IMG/VR virus record: IMGVR_UViG_3300033149_006567
Location: 33,843 to 97,842 of that record
Origin: a virus
Reading direction: 5' to 3' (one strand)
Length of the DNA stretch: 64,000 nt
Shown here: positions 8,109 through 17,783 of the stretch, piece by piece
How the letters are laid out: each line of letters opens with the position of its first letter
How positions within the stretch are numbered: the first letter of the stretch is position 1
Made by a program: the position numbers and the translations under genes
Notes under the pieces: generated by a model
Told to the model about the DNA's origin: nothing
Databases searched by the model: none
The model's input: the letters and a program-made list of their open reading frames with translations, nothing else

Positions 8109-10979
8109 ATGGCGAATAAATACCGCAGGCACAGATACGCGAAGCTCCTAGAGGCCAAGCTGAAAAAGCTTTCAGAGACTTTGGGGGCGAGTTTGAGTTC
8201 TCCCAACTTTTATACTAAGGAGCAGTATATAGCAGAATCAGTTAGGGTGCTGACCACCTTTTACAAAGACCTCGATGGGCCGATAACCAGTGAAGAAGAC
8301 TATCCTCTCGCCGCTAGTTTGCCAGACGCCGATCAATTTAATGCCATGCTTCAGAATATCAAAAATAACCTGGATATTACCTTTGCCGAATTTGAGAATC
8401 TAGAAGATTTAATATTGGCAAATTTTAATTTTGCAGTAACTGGGCATAATCGCTTAAATGCTCGCCTTAAGAAGGTTTATTCTCTGGCGGGAGATTACGC
8501 AGTCTATGCGAATTATGACGATGATATAATTGTTGTCAAAGACAGTTTTAGTAATACCGACAAGCTCGAGATTGGTAGTTCTTTATTGAATTCTGACGAA
8601 TGCTACGTTAATGAAGGGGAGGGCATTGTTTGTTTGCCCATAGATACGAGTAAAGAAAGTACCATATTGGTCCACAATAGCCCTCGTATTGATCCGTCTT
8701 CTAATGGCGTGGCGGGGAATAATTATCAGCTTGGAGCTGACTGGAATGGAGACGTTAGGGCGATTATAGACGATAATGCAGATACTTGGTTTGAGTATGA
8801 GCGTACATGTCGACTTTCGAAGGATCCCGGAGATCCTTTGATGCTGGACTTAACTATTGTTTTAACTGAACCCAAAATAGCGAATTACATCCGCGTAAAT
8901 CCGAACAATTTTGGAACGAGAACTTCTGTATTTATAGAAAAGATAGAGACCTCTCTCGATGGAGACAGTTACCTTAGCATTAAAGATGATATTCCCGTAG
9001 CTGGCTATCTGCAAGAGGACGAGGAGAATATATTTACTTTGGCTCCATCAACTTCTAAGTACAAGGGACAGGGGCTTTACACTTTTACTCCCAGGAAAAT
9101 AAAGTATATACATTTTGTGTTTTCTCAGCCTGACCCTTATGTGATTGAAACGGCTAATGGGCAGCGTCTTAGATACGCGATTGGCATCAAGGACATAGAA
9201 TTAAAGGCTTTAACTTTCTTGAATGCGGGGGAAATCGTTGGGGTTAATCAAAATGTTGGTCGAGAGATAGAGAAGGTCGGATTACAGGCAAGTCAAGATC
9301 CTATTCTTCCTTCTTCTATCGCCTCTGTAGAGCATTTTGTTTCGACCGACAACGGGGCTTCTTGGAATCAAATTCAGCCTCAAGCTGAATTAGGGGTGTC
9401 TGGGCAAGTTTCTGAAATTCCAGAAATATTAAACTTTAATAATGCAGATGTAAATAGTATAGTTACCCCTTATATTCCAACGACTATTCGATGGAAGGCC
9501 GTTCTAAAAAGGAATGATGGGGCTTTCAAGGAGGGAGGAGCAGCTCTTTCCGAAAAGATAGCGGTTGCTTCGGAAATACATGGCGTAGCGAATACCACCC
9601 CTCACACCATTACCCTGGAAAATGTACCACTAGAGAATACCATTCAGGTTATAGATCCTATGTATGGTTGTCGAGGTGATGCCCGAAATACGTATGTTAT
9701 TCGCTCTGGAGAGGAGCAGGGTCTTTATCCTCTCCCCGATTGGGGTGACATAAACTCTAAGCGTCCCTGGAAGAAGGAGTCTATTGGCGATGGGATGTAT
9801 GGGACCGTGAAATCTGATGATTCAGATTGGATAAATGTTCACGTCGGAGGGAAGGCCTGGGACTGTGTAACAGACGATATATCCACATATGGTTCTACCG
9901 ACAAGGTTTATCAGATAGATTGGAACGACGACATACTTCATTTCGGGGACGGCACCAACGGAGATTTACCTCCAGCTAATTCTAAGATAACGATGTTTTT
10001 TGAGCCCGAGAGATTGATGCCTGTAGGGGGGGAGAATTCCATTGTGCCCCTTGTTTTCCCGACTGGCTCAGATAAGAAACAGATAGTAATCGAGAGATAC
10101 GGAGCCCGGAAAAGTGGCGCCAGCAGTATTCCTCGGGGAGAAACTGTGTTGAATTTGCAGCATGACCATATAGACTCTCTCATAACTGATGCCCTGCCTG
10201 TCCTTTCAACCGACGAGCAGACTTTCATAAATGGGCGAGACGAACTTTCCAGTTCGGGCGATTGGTCCCTAGATGCCGAACGAGGAATAATCTATCTTTA
10301 TGAGCCGTCCGATACTTTTACGGAGGTTGAGTATTATTATTATCCCGTTTATACCTTGTCTGAGAGTGATTGGGAGTGGACGAGTAATACGGCCTTGAAT
10401 GATAGTATTAAAATTAAGCCTAGCGGATGGCAAACCAATTCTGCCACCTTTACTATAGCTGCTATGCCGTCTCCTATTTCTGATGGATTTTCATATTGTT
10501 TGCACCTTCCCAATTTGAGCATAATAAGGAAAACCTTGCAAATAAGTGCGACAGTTTCTGGCGACGACCCTTTTGTTGAAGAAGTCCCTTATGTTGATGG
10601 TCGAGTTGAATTGAAAGAGATACCTTCGGATACGGGACTTTATTCTGTTGACTATGAGGGGGGGCGGATATTTGTCCAAAGAGCCTTGTCTAACATAACG
10701 GCGATTACTGTTCAATACGAATATGCCGACTATAGGATGCAATATCCCATAGCTCGACTTATTGATCCGTCTAGCTACAAGATTGACTATGACAATAAAA
10801 AAATTACGCTTGACAGTTCTGTGATATTGGGAGGATACAATATCCCTCGTGGAGAGCATGGTGGCTATCTGGTTTCCTATTCTTATGTTTTGAAATCGAG
10901 GACAGATTTGCCCGCTCTTAAGAACTATTTTTCTCCTGTTTTAAAAGATTATGCCCTGAGAATTTTACCGAGAGAATAA
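8109..10979 (+). CDS. Baseplate/adhesin-like protein, paralogue 2 of 3
   Basis: This 956-residue protein starts at the base after the previous stop. It has a helical N-terminal region of about 130 residues, then a discoidin-like stretch with IIDDNADTWFEYE, LDLTIVLTEPKIANYIRVNP and SLDGDSYLSI. About 500 further beta-rich residues follow, with one segment (YQIDWNDDILHFGDGTNGD) reminiscent of phage baseplate wedge proteins of the gp6/J family. It is the longest of the three paralogues. A virion surface role is inferred. Confidence 0.6.
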   Translation: MANKYRRHRYAKLLEAKLKKLSETLGASLSSPNFYTKEQYIAESVRVLTTFYKDLDGPITSEEDYPLAASLPDADQFNAMLQNIKNNLDITFAEFENLEDLILANFNFAVTGHNRLNARLKKVYSLAGDYAVYANYDDDIIVVKDSFSNTDKLEIGSSLLNSDECYVNEGEGIVCLPIDTSKESTILVHNSPRIDPSSNGVAGNNYQLGADWNGDVRAIIDDNADTWFEYERTCRLSKDPGDPLMLDLTIVLTEPKIANYIRVNPNNFGTRTSVFIEKIETSLDGDSYLSIKDDIPVAGYLQEDEENIFTLAPSTSKYKGQGLYTFTPRKIKYIHFVFSQPDPYVIETANGQRLRYAIGIKDIELKALTFLNAGEIVGVNQNVGREIEKVGLQASQDPILPSSIASVEHFVSTDNGASWNQIQPQAELGVSGQVSEIPEILNFNNADVNSIVTPYIPTTIRWKAVLKRNDGAFKEGGAALSEKIAVASEIHGVANTTPHTITLENVPLENTIQVIDPMYGCRGDARNTYVIRSGEEQGLYPLPDWGDINSKRPWKKESIGDGMYGTVKSDDSDWINVHVGGKAWDCVTDDISTYGSTDKVYQIDWNDDILHFGDGTNGDLPPANSKITMFFEPERLMPVGGENSIVPLVFPTGSDKKQIVIERYGARKSGASSIPRGETVLNLQHDHIDSLITDALPVLSTDEQTFINGRDELSSSGDWSLDAERGIIYLYEPSDTFTEVEYYYYPVYTLSESDWEWTSNTALNDSIKIKPSGWQTNSATFTIAAMPSPISDGFSYCLHLPNLSIIRKTLQISATVSGDDPFVEEVPYVDGRVELKEIPSDTGLYSVDYEGGRIFVQRALSNITAITVQYEYADYRMQYPIARLIDPSSYKIDYDNKKITLDSSVILGGYNIPRGEHGGYLVSYSYVLKSRTDLPALKNYFSPVLKDYALRILPRE

Positions 10980-10980
10980 G

Positions 10981-13194
10981 ATGGCCATAGACAGTACCTA
11001 TAAAAAAATTCTTATTGATTCTTACTTGAAGGCTCTGCTTAAAAATGGCGTAGCTTTGACTGCCCCCCAAGTGGAGGGGCTGATAGAGAATTTTGAGTCG
11101 GACAAAGATTTTACGAAGCCTCAGTTTGTCGCAGAAGACCATATGGTCGAAAAGGGAGAGGCATCTTCTGCCAGTAAGCAGAGGGCGACTCTTGATGCGA
11201 TTTATGCCGATATGAGAGCGATTTTTTCTGAATTGCGAATTTTGACTACTACTGCCATCAGGCAGTATGAACGGTGGGATTCTGAATACGATGCCATAGA
11301 AAAGACTCTGGTGAGTTTGGAAGATCGCATAGGGGATTTGACTCTTATAGCTCAGGATACCGAAGGGTATGTAAATTTTGTTTTAGATGATTTTAAAGAT
11401 TTGTCAAGGATTGACCAAACCAATACTACTGTTACGGTTAATCCTGCGCTGAGGGTTGCGGGCCTTTTTCCTAAGACTAGGGATCACAAAGCTATATATT
11501 TCGATATAGACCCTAAAAAAGACATATCTTTTAGGGCTACGTCTAAGCTGGGAGCCATAACTCAGAACAACTATGGCGGGGCCCTAGAAAACGCTTTTAG
11601 CGACCTAAATACTTATTGGCAAACGAAATTGTCTGCCAGCAAGCAAGGGGTAGTTACAGGAGAACTACTGGTCAAATTGGGTGATACCGCGACAAGTTTG
11701 TCGAAGATAGAGTTTGTAGCCCATAGCTCTAACTATTCTTCTCCTCTTGAAGTTACTCCTCTTTATTCTTTTGATGGATATAATTTTGAGCAGCTTCCTG
11801 GGAAAACGGTTTCCCTTTCGATTCGAGATAGCGGGACCTTTATTTTTCAGCCGGTAGAAGCCACCTATATTAAGTTTTTACTGACGAAGAGGTCGGCGGA
11901 TTATCTTGAGGGAGGGAAATTTGTATATGAGTTCGGGGCAAAATTAATTCAATTTTTTAAAGAAACGTTTACCCTGACCCTAGAGGACGATGAAATAAGA
12001 AAATTAATTTCTAAGCCGTTGTCTATTACGGACGCGGAAGGAAGTTTAGTCGAATTTAGCAAGCTTAGGCTTGAAACTTGTGAGGTGATAAATGAGGGGA
12101 CCAATATCCGATATTTTGTTACTGTTAGCAATGACTCTTCTGTGCCTATAGATGGTTCGCCAGAATGGGTTCCAGTAGATCCAGTTGGTAGAACAGAAAA
12201 AGAAAGCGGTTCTGTTATTGATGTTGGAGATTTGAGTTCGGTAGAAATAGGAGATGATGAAACTGTCGTTGTCTCTTATGATGCCACAGGAAATGCCGCC
12301 CAGGGGCTCCAGAATCCCTCAGGTTCGTTTTATTTGGTTAGTTATGACTCAGGAACTAGCTCGTTCATAAATACGAGCAAGACGGCTCTTGTCAATCGAT
12401 ATATGTTGATCAATAGCAATGACCGCATCTTAAACTATCAGTTAAAAAGCCCCAAGGATTCCTCGGTCGTAGAGAGCGACGACACTTATTTTTTGGTTGA
12501 TATGAATGAATTTGAGATATTTCGAAACATAGGAGAGCGGGGAGTTTCAGATCTTGTTCGGGAGACGGAGAGGGGCTGGGGATTCGATGATCCTTATTAT
12601 TTCTGTGTTGTTGAGATAGACAATAGTAGCGGGCTTCTAGTGGACACCGGCGATTTTGATATTTGGGTTGACAATAGAATTAAAAGCGGCAAGGTTACTA
12701 TTCCTTATGGTACGCACAGGATTAAGGTTTACAAAGATTACTGGTATGATGTGACTCCGGAACTGACTACTCTCTCAGCCTTAATTGCGGCGGATCCACT
12801 TTATCCTCACAATTTAAAGCTTTTGATAGAAGGATATGATTATGGAGCGGGCTTTAATGAGAGCGAAAAAATATATCAGGGAGCAGATGTATTCGCCGAG
12901 TGTTTAATGAAAAAGGTTTCTGTTTTCGACTTCGCCAACAATATAGCCGAAGACGACTACGAACATTATGCGATTGATTGGGACATTCCCGATAGTTATT
13001 CAAACGATTGTGGCAATATGCTATTCATGGTTAAAATAAACGAGGACATAGACGACAGTGACAATGAACAATTTCTTGTTCGTTTCAAGGCTGTCGACCA
13101 GAAGTTTAAATATCTTCGTTTGAGAGCGGATTTTGAAACTGAGGATGCCAATTTGACGCCGATGCTTACTTCTTATAAGATCAAGTTGGGTTAG
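10981..13194 (+). CDS. Baseplate/adhesin-like protein, paralogue 3 of 3
   Basis: This 737-residue protein begins 1 base after the previous stop. It repeats the architecture of its two upstream neighbours: a helical N-terminus of about 150 residues, then a discoidin-like segment with FSDLNTYWQTKLSA, LLVKLGDTATSLSKIEFVAH and YSFDGYNFEQL. The rest is beta-rich without a recognised motif. Similarity to the other two is mainly in order of parts, so the duplication is old. Confidence 0.55.
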   Translation: MAIDSTYKKILIDSYLKALLKNGVALTAPQVEGLIENFESDKDFTKPQFVAEDHMVEKGEASSASKQRATLDAIYADMRAIFSELRILTTTAIRQYERWDSEYDAIEKTLVSLEDRIGDLTLIAQDTEGYVNFVLDDFKDLSRIDQTNTTVTVNPALRVAGLFPKTRDHKAIYFDIDPKKDISFRATSKLGAITQNNYGGALENAFSDLNTYWQTKLSASKQGVVTGELLVKLGDTATSLSKIEFVAHSSNYSSPLEVTPLYSFDGYNFEQLPGKTVSLSIRDSGTFIFQPVEATYIKFLLTKRSADYLEGGKFVYEFGAKLIQFFKETFTLTLEDDEIRKLISKPLSITDAEGSLVEFSKLRLETCEVINEGTNIRYFVTVSNDSSVPIDGSPEWVPVDPVGRTEKESGSVIDVGDLSSVEIGDDETVVVSYDATGNAAQGLQNPSGSFYLVSYDSGTSSFINTSKTALVNRYMLINSNDRILNYQLKSPKDSSVVESDDTYFLVDMNEFEIFRNIGERGVSDLVRETERGWGFDDPYYFCVVEIDNSSGLLVDTGDFDIWVDNRIKSGKVTIPYGTHRIKVYKDYWYDVTPELTTLSALIAADPLYPHNLKLLIEGYDYGAGFNESEKIYQGADVFAECLMKKVSVFDFANNIAEDDYEHYAIDWDIPDSYSNDCGNMLFMVKINEDIDDSDNEQFLVRFKAVDQKFKYLRLRADFETEDANLTPMLTSYKIKLG

Positions 13195-13203
13195 GAGGTT
13201 CCT

Positions 13204-14247
13204 GTGAGCAAGATAGAGCAAATGAGAGTTAATTTTATGCAGCGAAATGCTCGGAAGAATGGCCCAGCGACGTCTGCGCTAATAAATGACAGTATAGATG
13301 AGCTAGCCGTTGATTGGGCCAATTTGGAAGTTCAATGGAACGATTCTCTTTATCCCCTTTTGGATACCGTTCCCAGCGGAAGTGCCAGTGACGGGACTGA
13401 CAAGGTTGATGCCTTTACAAATGGACTAGATGGAAGCACTCTCTATGTGGATTCAGATACGTCTTCTACGGGGACGGGGGCTACATACTACAATTCTTCT
13501 CGGAGCCGCCCGAATACGATAAGTGAACAGTTTGTTGCTCTTTACGATTATCTTGATGAGACCTGGGACGACATAAGGAGTGAGTTGGTTACAGCCGCAA
13601 ATCCGTGGAGTGAGGCCGTTAAAGAACGGATTGGGATGAATATCTTTGACAGTTCTGAGACCAGCTCTGCCACCAGCTTAGATGGGAAAATTGACACCAA
13701 TACGAATAACATCACTCAACTGGCCAAGGATATGTATGGATCTGGTGCAGCTCTTGGTGGCGATGGAGTCGCGGATTTAGCCACTGATGTTTCGACCAAT
13801 CTGGATAATATTGAGACTTTTGTTGGAATGGCTGACGCAACGGATGCAACTCCGACATACTCTTCTAATAATTATGTGACCGACGGAGATAGCCTGGAGA
13901 CGGCTATTGGGAAATTAGATACTACTGTAGCTGATGCCTTGGACGGCATTAGCACCATGAATGGATTAACTGTAGCCTATGGTTCGGAGACCGTAGGTGA
14001 TGATGACGAAGTCATTGTCGCAACGGGAGTCACAGGCTGGGGTTTTGCTCAGGCTGGCGACAACCAGGAATACGCCCAATTTACTTGGACTGCCGCTGGG
14101 GCTGTGACTCTGATAGTCAATACGGCAAATGTTAATAATGCCGATGTTGACGGCGATTTTTGCATATATGACAACGGGGCGGGAATTGCGATAAAGAACC
14201 GGCTCGGCGCAGATCTTATCGTCAGATATTCACTATTTTATTCATAA
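13204..14247 (+). CDS. Probable tail fibre or fibre-attachment protein
   Basis: The start is GTG, 5 bases after a strong AGGAGG site. The 347-residue product has a helical N-terminus, then Asp/Thr/Asn-rich sequence with repeated short helices (KIDTNTNNITQLAKDM, VSTNLDNIETFVG) and a beta-type C-terminal domain of about 90 residues. This is typical of trimeric phage fibres or their adaptors. The next gene is a second, longer fibre. Confidence 0.55.
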   Translation: MSKIEQMRVNFMQRNARKNGPATSALINDSIDELAVDWANLEVQWNDSLYPLLDTVPSGSASDGTDKVDAFTNGLDGSTLYVDSDTSSTGTGATYYNSSRSRPNTISEQFVALYDYLDETWDDIRSELVTAANPWSEAVKERIGMNIFDSSETSSATSLDGKIDTNTNNITQLAKDMYGSGAALGGDGVADLATDVSTNLDNIETFVGMADATDATPTYSSNNYVTDGDSLETAIGKLDTTVADALDGISTMNGLTVAYGSETVGDDDEVIVATGVTGWGFAQAGDNQEYAQFTWTAAGAVTLIVNTANVNNADVDGDFCIYDNGAGIAIKNRLGADLIVRYSLFYS

Positions 14248-14262
14248 TAAGGAGGCCCCTAG

Positions 14263-16251
14263 ATGCCACTAAAACTCCACAATAACGGAATTACGATACA
14301 AGATGATGGTGATTTAGATGATACTACTGTAGATGGAGATCTAACCATAACTGGAGATGTAGAAGTCGGTAGTACAGGTACTCTAAAGGCTTTTACCGAA
14401 GAGATACATTTTGGTGGAGCTGACGGTTCAAAGTCTAATCGAATTTATTGCGACGAGACAACTGATCAAACTAATATCGGGTTAAACAGTGATCTCGGAA
14501 GACAGCTAGTTATTTGTGATAGGGACGTAGTTGAGGATGATTTTGGCCATGCCGTTCCGACTAATCCTACCCTTTTTATTCAAAGTGCTTTAGACCCCGA
14601 TACGAATAACACAAGGTGGGGTTCGTTTTCTCATACAGGCGATGCGGCTAATGCTGGATATTTTGATTATGTCTTGGGGGCAGGAGTACATCGTTTTGGT
14701 GGAGCTGGAGTCCCAGGCGTTGCGACTGCTGTTAACGACGTGTTTGTCAATGGAGCTTTTGAAGTTGACGGAGCGGTCGACTTTGGTTCCACTCTCGATG
14801 TAGCGGGGGCGGTAAATATTGTTTCCATCCTTGATGTAACAGGAGCGGCATCTTTGGCTTCCACTTTTAGCGTTGGAGGTAATGCTGATTTTGAATCTGA
14901 CGTAACGGTTTCTGGTCAATTAGATGTTGACGGAGCGGTCGACTTTGGGTCTGCCCTTGGCGTTGATGGAGCAGTTACTTTCAATTCTACTCTTGACGTA
15001 ACTGGCGGCACGTCTACTTTTGGTAGTCCAGCCATTTATTTAAGAAGCGATGGGAAAATAAGTACTGGCGGGGAAACAGCCCCTGATTGCGCAGCAGGCG
15101 GAATCACGCTTGACATAAATGCGAATGATGGGATATTTTTTTCTGCGAAGTCAAGTGACATTGCCCATGCGTTAGCTAGTTATGGTGAGACAGATACGTT
15201 TTATTCTTTGAGAAAATATGATGGTGATGGCGGTGGGACCCGGATAAGAAGTTTTGCAGATGGAGATGAAGCACATCCTGTTGGATATTTTGTCGAAACA
15301 TTTGTTGAAAATAACGCAGATACAGTTACAGGCAAAGCAGGTTACGGGTTACTCAATTTTTACGCTGCGCAACATGATGGAGCCGGTAATCTTGTGGATG
15401 TTGCAGATGCCGGGAATGCCTTTTCCATTAGATGTCGGAAAAATAATGCTTCGGAAACTAAATTTTTGTTGAAAGGTAATGGCGATTTTTGGCATGCAGG
15501 AAGTGGGGTAATTGATGGAGGCTTAAGTACTGGCGGGGAAACAGCTCCTGATTGCGAGGATGGTGGGATCACACTTAACATGGGAGCCAATGACGGAATA
15601 TTTTTGTCGGCAAAATCAAGTGACATTGCCCATGGACTTACAGCTTATGCGGAGACGGATACGTTTTTTACCATGAACAAGAGAGATGCTGCGGGCGGGG
15701 GACTTTCTATGCGAAGCTTCACCGATGGAGGAGAAGGTGAAGCTATAGGTTGGAGTGTGTCGACTTTTATCAGGGATACGTTAGACACGACGACTTCTGT
15801 CGCCGGGTTGGGAGGGATTAATTTTTCTGTGTGTCAGCATGATGGTTCGAACAACAAGGTCACTTGTGCGGCAAACGGAAATCTTTTTACTGTTCGTAGA
15901 TGGTATAATAGTGGGGGAGGAGCTGATTGGGAGGTAGCTTTTATAATTAAGGGTGACGGAGACATTTATTATGACGGAGCAGATCAGGGAGCTTTTGATG
16001 CAGAGCAAGATGCACTGGCTTGTCGAGACGCCGCATACACAATCGCCGGGGAGTTCGATAAAGTTCTGGCGTATAACCGAGAGGAGCTGGAACGTATCGG
16101 TGTAATGCAGAATGGTTTCATTTCTAATCGCAAGATGACAAAACTCAATCTTTTTGGTTTAGCCGAGGTATATGCCGTAGTGGAAAAGCTTTGCGAAAAG
16201 TTTGGTTTGAGTTACGAAGACATTCGCAAGGAGATTCGCGGATTAAAATAG
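14263..16251 (+). CDS. Tail fibre with internal duplication
   Basis: The protein has 662 residues. Residues about 165-260 hold repeats of the type VDGAVDFGSxLDVxGAV, a beta-helical or shaft-like pattern. Then a domain of about 155 residues is present twice in tandem, each copy beginning STGGETAPDC (DNA at 15061 and 15526, offset 465 bases). The C-terminal 65 residues are helical (NREELERIGVMQNGFISNRK), as in many metagenomic phage fibres, and may act in trimerisation. The ATG follows a GGAGG site. It is probably the receptor-contacting fibre. Confidence 0.65.
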   Translation: MPLKLHNNGITIQDDGDLDDTTVDGDLTITGDVEVGSTGTLKAFTEEIHFGGADGSKSNRIYCDETTDQTNIGLNSDLGRQLVICDRDVVEDDFGHAVPTNPTLFIQSALDPDTNNTRWGSFSHTGDAANAGYFDYVLGAGVHRFGGAGVPGVATAVNDVFVNGAFEVDGAVDFGSTLDVAGAVNIVSILDVTGAASLASTFSVGGNADFESDVTVSGQLDVDGAVDFGSALGVDGAVTFNSTLDVTGGTSTFGSPAIYLRSDGKISTGGETAPDCAAGGITLDINANDGIFFSAKSSDIAHALASYGETDTFYSLRKYDGDGGGTRIRSFADGDEAHPVGYFVETFVENNADTVTGKAGYGLLNFYAAQHDGAGNLVDVADAGNAFSIRCRKNNASETKFLLKGNGDFWHAGSGVIDGGLSTGGETAPDCEDGGITLNMGANDGIFLSAKSSDIAHGLTAYAETDTFFTMNKRDAAGGGLSMRSFTDGGEGEAIGWSVSTFIRDTLDTTTSVAGLGGINFSVCQHDGSNNKVTCAANGNLFTVRRWYNSGGGADWEVAFIIKGDGDIYYDGADQGAFDAEQDALACRDAAYTIAGEFDKVLAYNREELERIGVMQNGFISNRKMTKLNLFGLAEVYAVVEKLCEKFGLSYEDIRKEIRGLK

Positions 16252-16346
16252 GTATGTCCTGTATTTCCATTCTTTTTTTTCTCTTGCCTTGCCTTATTTT
16301 ATCTGTTATAATCATTTTGGTTCTCAAATTTCGAGGGAAATTTTCT

Positions 16347-16778
16347 GTGGCCGATCGACTAAGGTTAAATAAAGACGGTAAAGTAGTCAAAGATCATAAT
16401 CTTCCTGGCTTTAAAAAGGGAGGGGCGTTTTCAGTTCCCTCTCTTTCTATTGACGAAAAGCAGTTGAAAAGGTTGGCCATTATTGTTGGGAAAACCATCG
16501 CCAGGGAACTACTTAAGCATCCGGAATTATTTAAGACTGAAGTGACTCTTAAACCAGCTTTATTGCCCGAAAGCGTTCAATATCCCCAGGTAACTTACGA
16601 TGACATACGGACACCCGATGATTGGAGTAAGCTAGAGGACATAGTTGACGTGGGGGTGTCTACGGAGGGAATGGAAGGTTCTTTTGATGAAGCTTTTAAA
16701 GAGGAGCTGGTTAAGGATGAAGGCGTCGAGGGGGCCCGAGAAAAATTATCTAAGTTGAAAAGTAAGCAGGGAGTTTAG
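16347..16778 (+). CDS. Small protein with a 22-residue N-terminal tag shared with the GT9 gene
   Basis: The preferred start is GTG 16347, 8 bases after GAGGGA, giving 143 residues. An upstream ATG at 16254 would add a hydrophobic segment of about 25 residues that could be a membrane anchor, and cannot be excluded. The N-terminus (MADRLRLNKDGKVVKDHNLP) shares 11 of 22 positions with the start of the glycosyltransferase at 17784. The rest is helical and acidic, without a known domain. It sits between the fibre genes and the actin-like ATPase. Function unknown. Confidence 0.55.
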   Translation: MADRLRLNKDGKVVKDHNLPGFKKGGAFSVPSLSIDEKQLKRLAIIVGKTIARELLKHPELFKTEVTLKPALLPESVQYPQVTYDDIRTPDDWSKLEDIVDVGVSTEGMEGSFDEAFKEELVKDEGVEGAREKLSKLKSKQGV

Positions 16779-16779
16779 A

Positions 16780-17775
16780 ATGTTAGGTTTAGATGTAGGG
16801 ACGTCTTATGTTATTGGGGCCAGGGAAACTGACAAGGGGATAACTTATCGAGAGTTTCGGGACGCCTTTTTCAGGATTAAGCCCGCTACGCCCATAGCGG
16901 CCAAGATGATAGAGAAGGGTTTGAAAGGCACCAAATATTTTAAAGATTCGGATGGAAGTTTCGTTGTTATTGACAAGGAGGCTATTGTCAAGGCAGTTGA
17001 GAGGAACTCGTCGGCTCTAAGGCCTCTTGCTCGAGGGATTTTATCTCCCAAAGAGAGGGATGCTCGCAGGGTATTCAAGTTCCTTTTGGGCAAATTACTA
17101 GGCAAGCCGAAAGAAAAGAAGGAAAAGCTTGTTTATTCGATTCCTGCGGCTCCGGCAGACGTATCCTCAGACGATTTCGATGTTGGATATCACTGCGATG
17201 CCATTGGGAACGATCTTAAGGAACTCGGTTTTGATCCCAGCCCCTTAAATGAGGCAGAGGCAATTTGTTATGCAGAATTAGAAGAGGATGATTATACGGG
17301 CGTTTCTATTTCGGCAGGCGCGGGAATGCAAAATGTTTGTGTCATGTCTTCTGGTGAGCCAGTATTAATATTTAGTCTAGCCAGGTCTGGAGATTATGTT
17401 GATCGTATGGCTGCGGCTTCTACAGCGGAACCGGATTCTGTTGTTCAAATGGAGAAGGAGGCTGGAGATTGGGAAGTGGGGAAGGAAAATGAGAATCGTA
17501 TTTTGAGCGCTGTTTCCATATATTACGTCAGACTTATTAAATACGTAGTAGAAATGCTTTCGAAAAAGCTTAATTCAGCAGATGAACTTCCCAGGTTTCC
17601 TTCAGCGATACCAGTTGTTTTGTCTGGGGGAACTTCGCTAGCGAAGGGGTACGTAGAGGAGTTTAAAAAGCAGTTGGCCCCGGTTGATTTGCCGTTCGAA
17701 GTCAAGGAAGTTCGTCACGCTAAGGAGCCCCTTAGGGCTGTCGCAAAAGGCTGCTTAATCGCCGCGTCTTTATAG
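16780..17775 (+). CDS. Actin/Hsp70-fold ATPase (ParM/PilM/FtsA-like)
   Basis: The 331-residue protein shows the three nucleotide-binding signatures of the actin/Hsp70 superfamily in order: phosphate-1 LGLDVGTSYV at the N-terminus, phosphate-2 VSISAGAGMQNV near residue 172, and the adenosine motif VVLSGGTSLAKGY near residue 282. The segment EAEAICYAEL before phosphate-2 is also typical. The family includes filament-forming segregation and cytoskeletal proteins. It starts 1 base after the tagged small gene and is followed by glycosyltransferases. Whether it forms filaments, positions DNA or scaffolds assembly is not readable here. Confidence 0.65.
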   Translation: MLGLDVGTSYVIGARETDKGITYREFRDAFFRIKPATPIAAKMIEKGLKGTKYFKDSDGSFVVIDKEAIVKAVERNSSALRPLARGILSPKERDARRVFKFLLGKLLGKPKEKKEKLVYSIPAAPADVSSDDFDVGYHCDAIGNDLKELGFDPSPLNEAEAICYAELEEDDYTGVSISAGAGMQNVCVMSSGEPVLIFSLARSGDYVDRMAAASTAEPDSVVQMEKEAGDWEVGKENENRILSAVSIYYVRLIKYVVEMLSKKLNSADELPRFPSAIPVVLSGGTSLAKGYVEEFKKQLAPVDLPFEVKEVRHAKEPLRAVAKGCLIAASL

Positions 17776-17783
17776 GACCCCAG

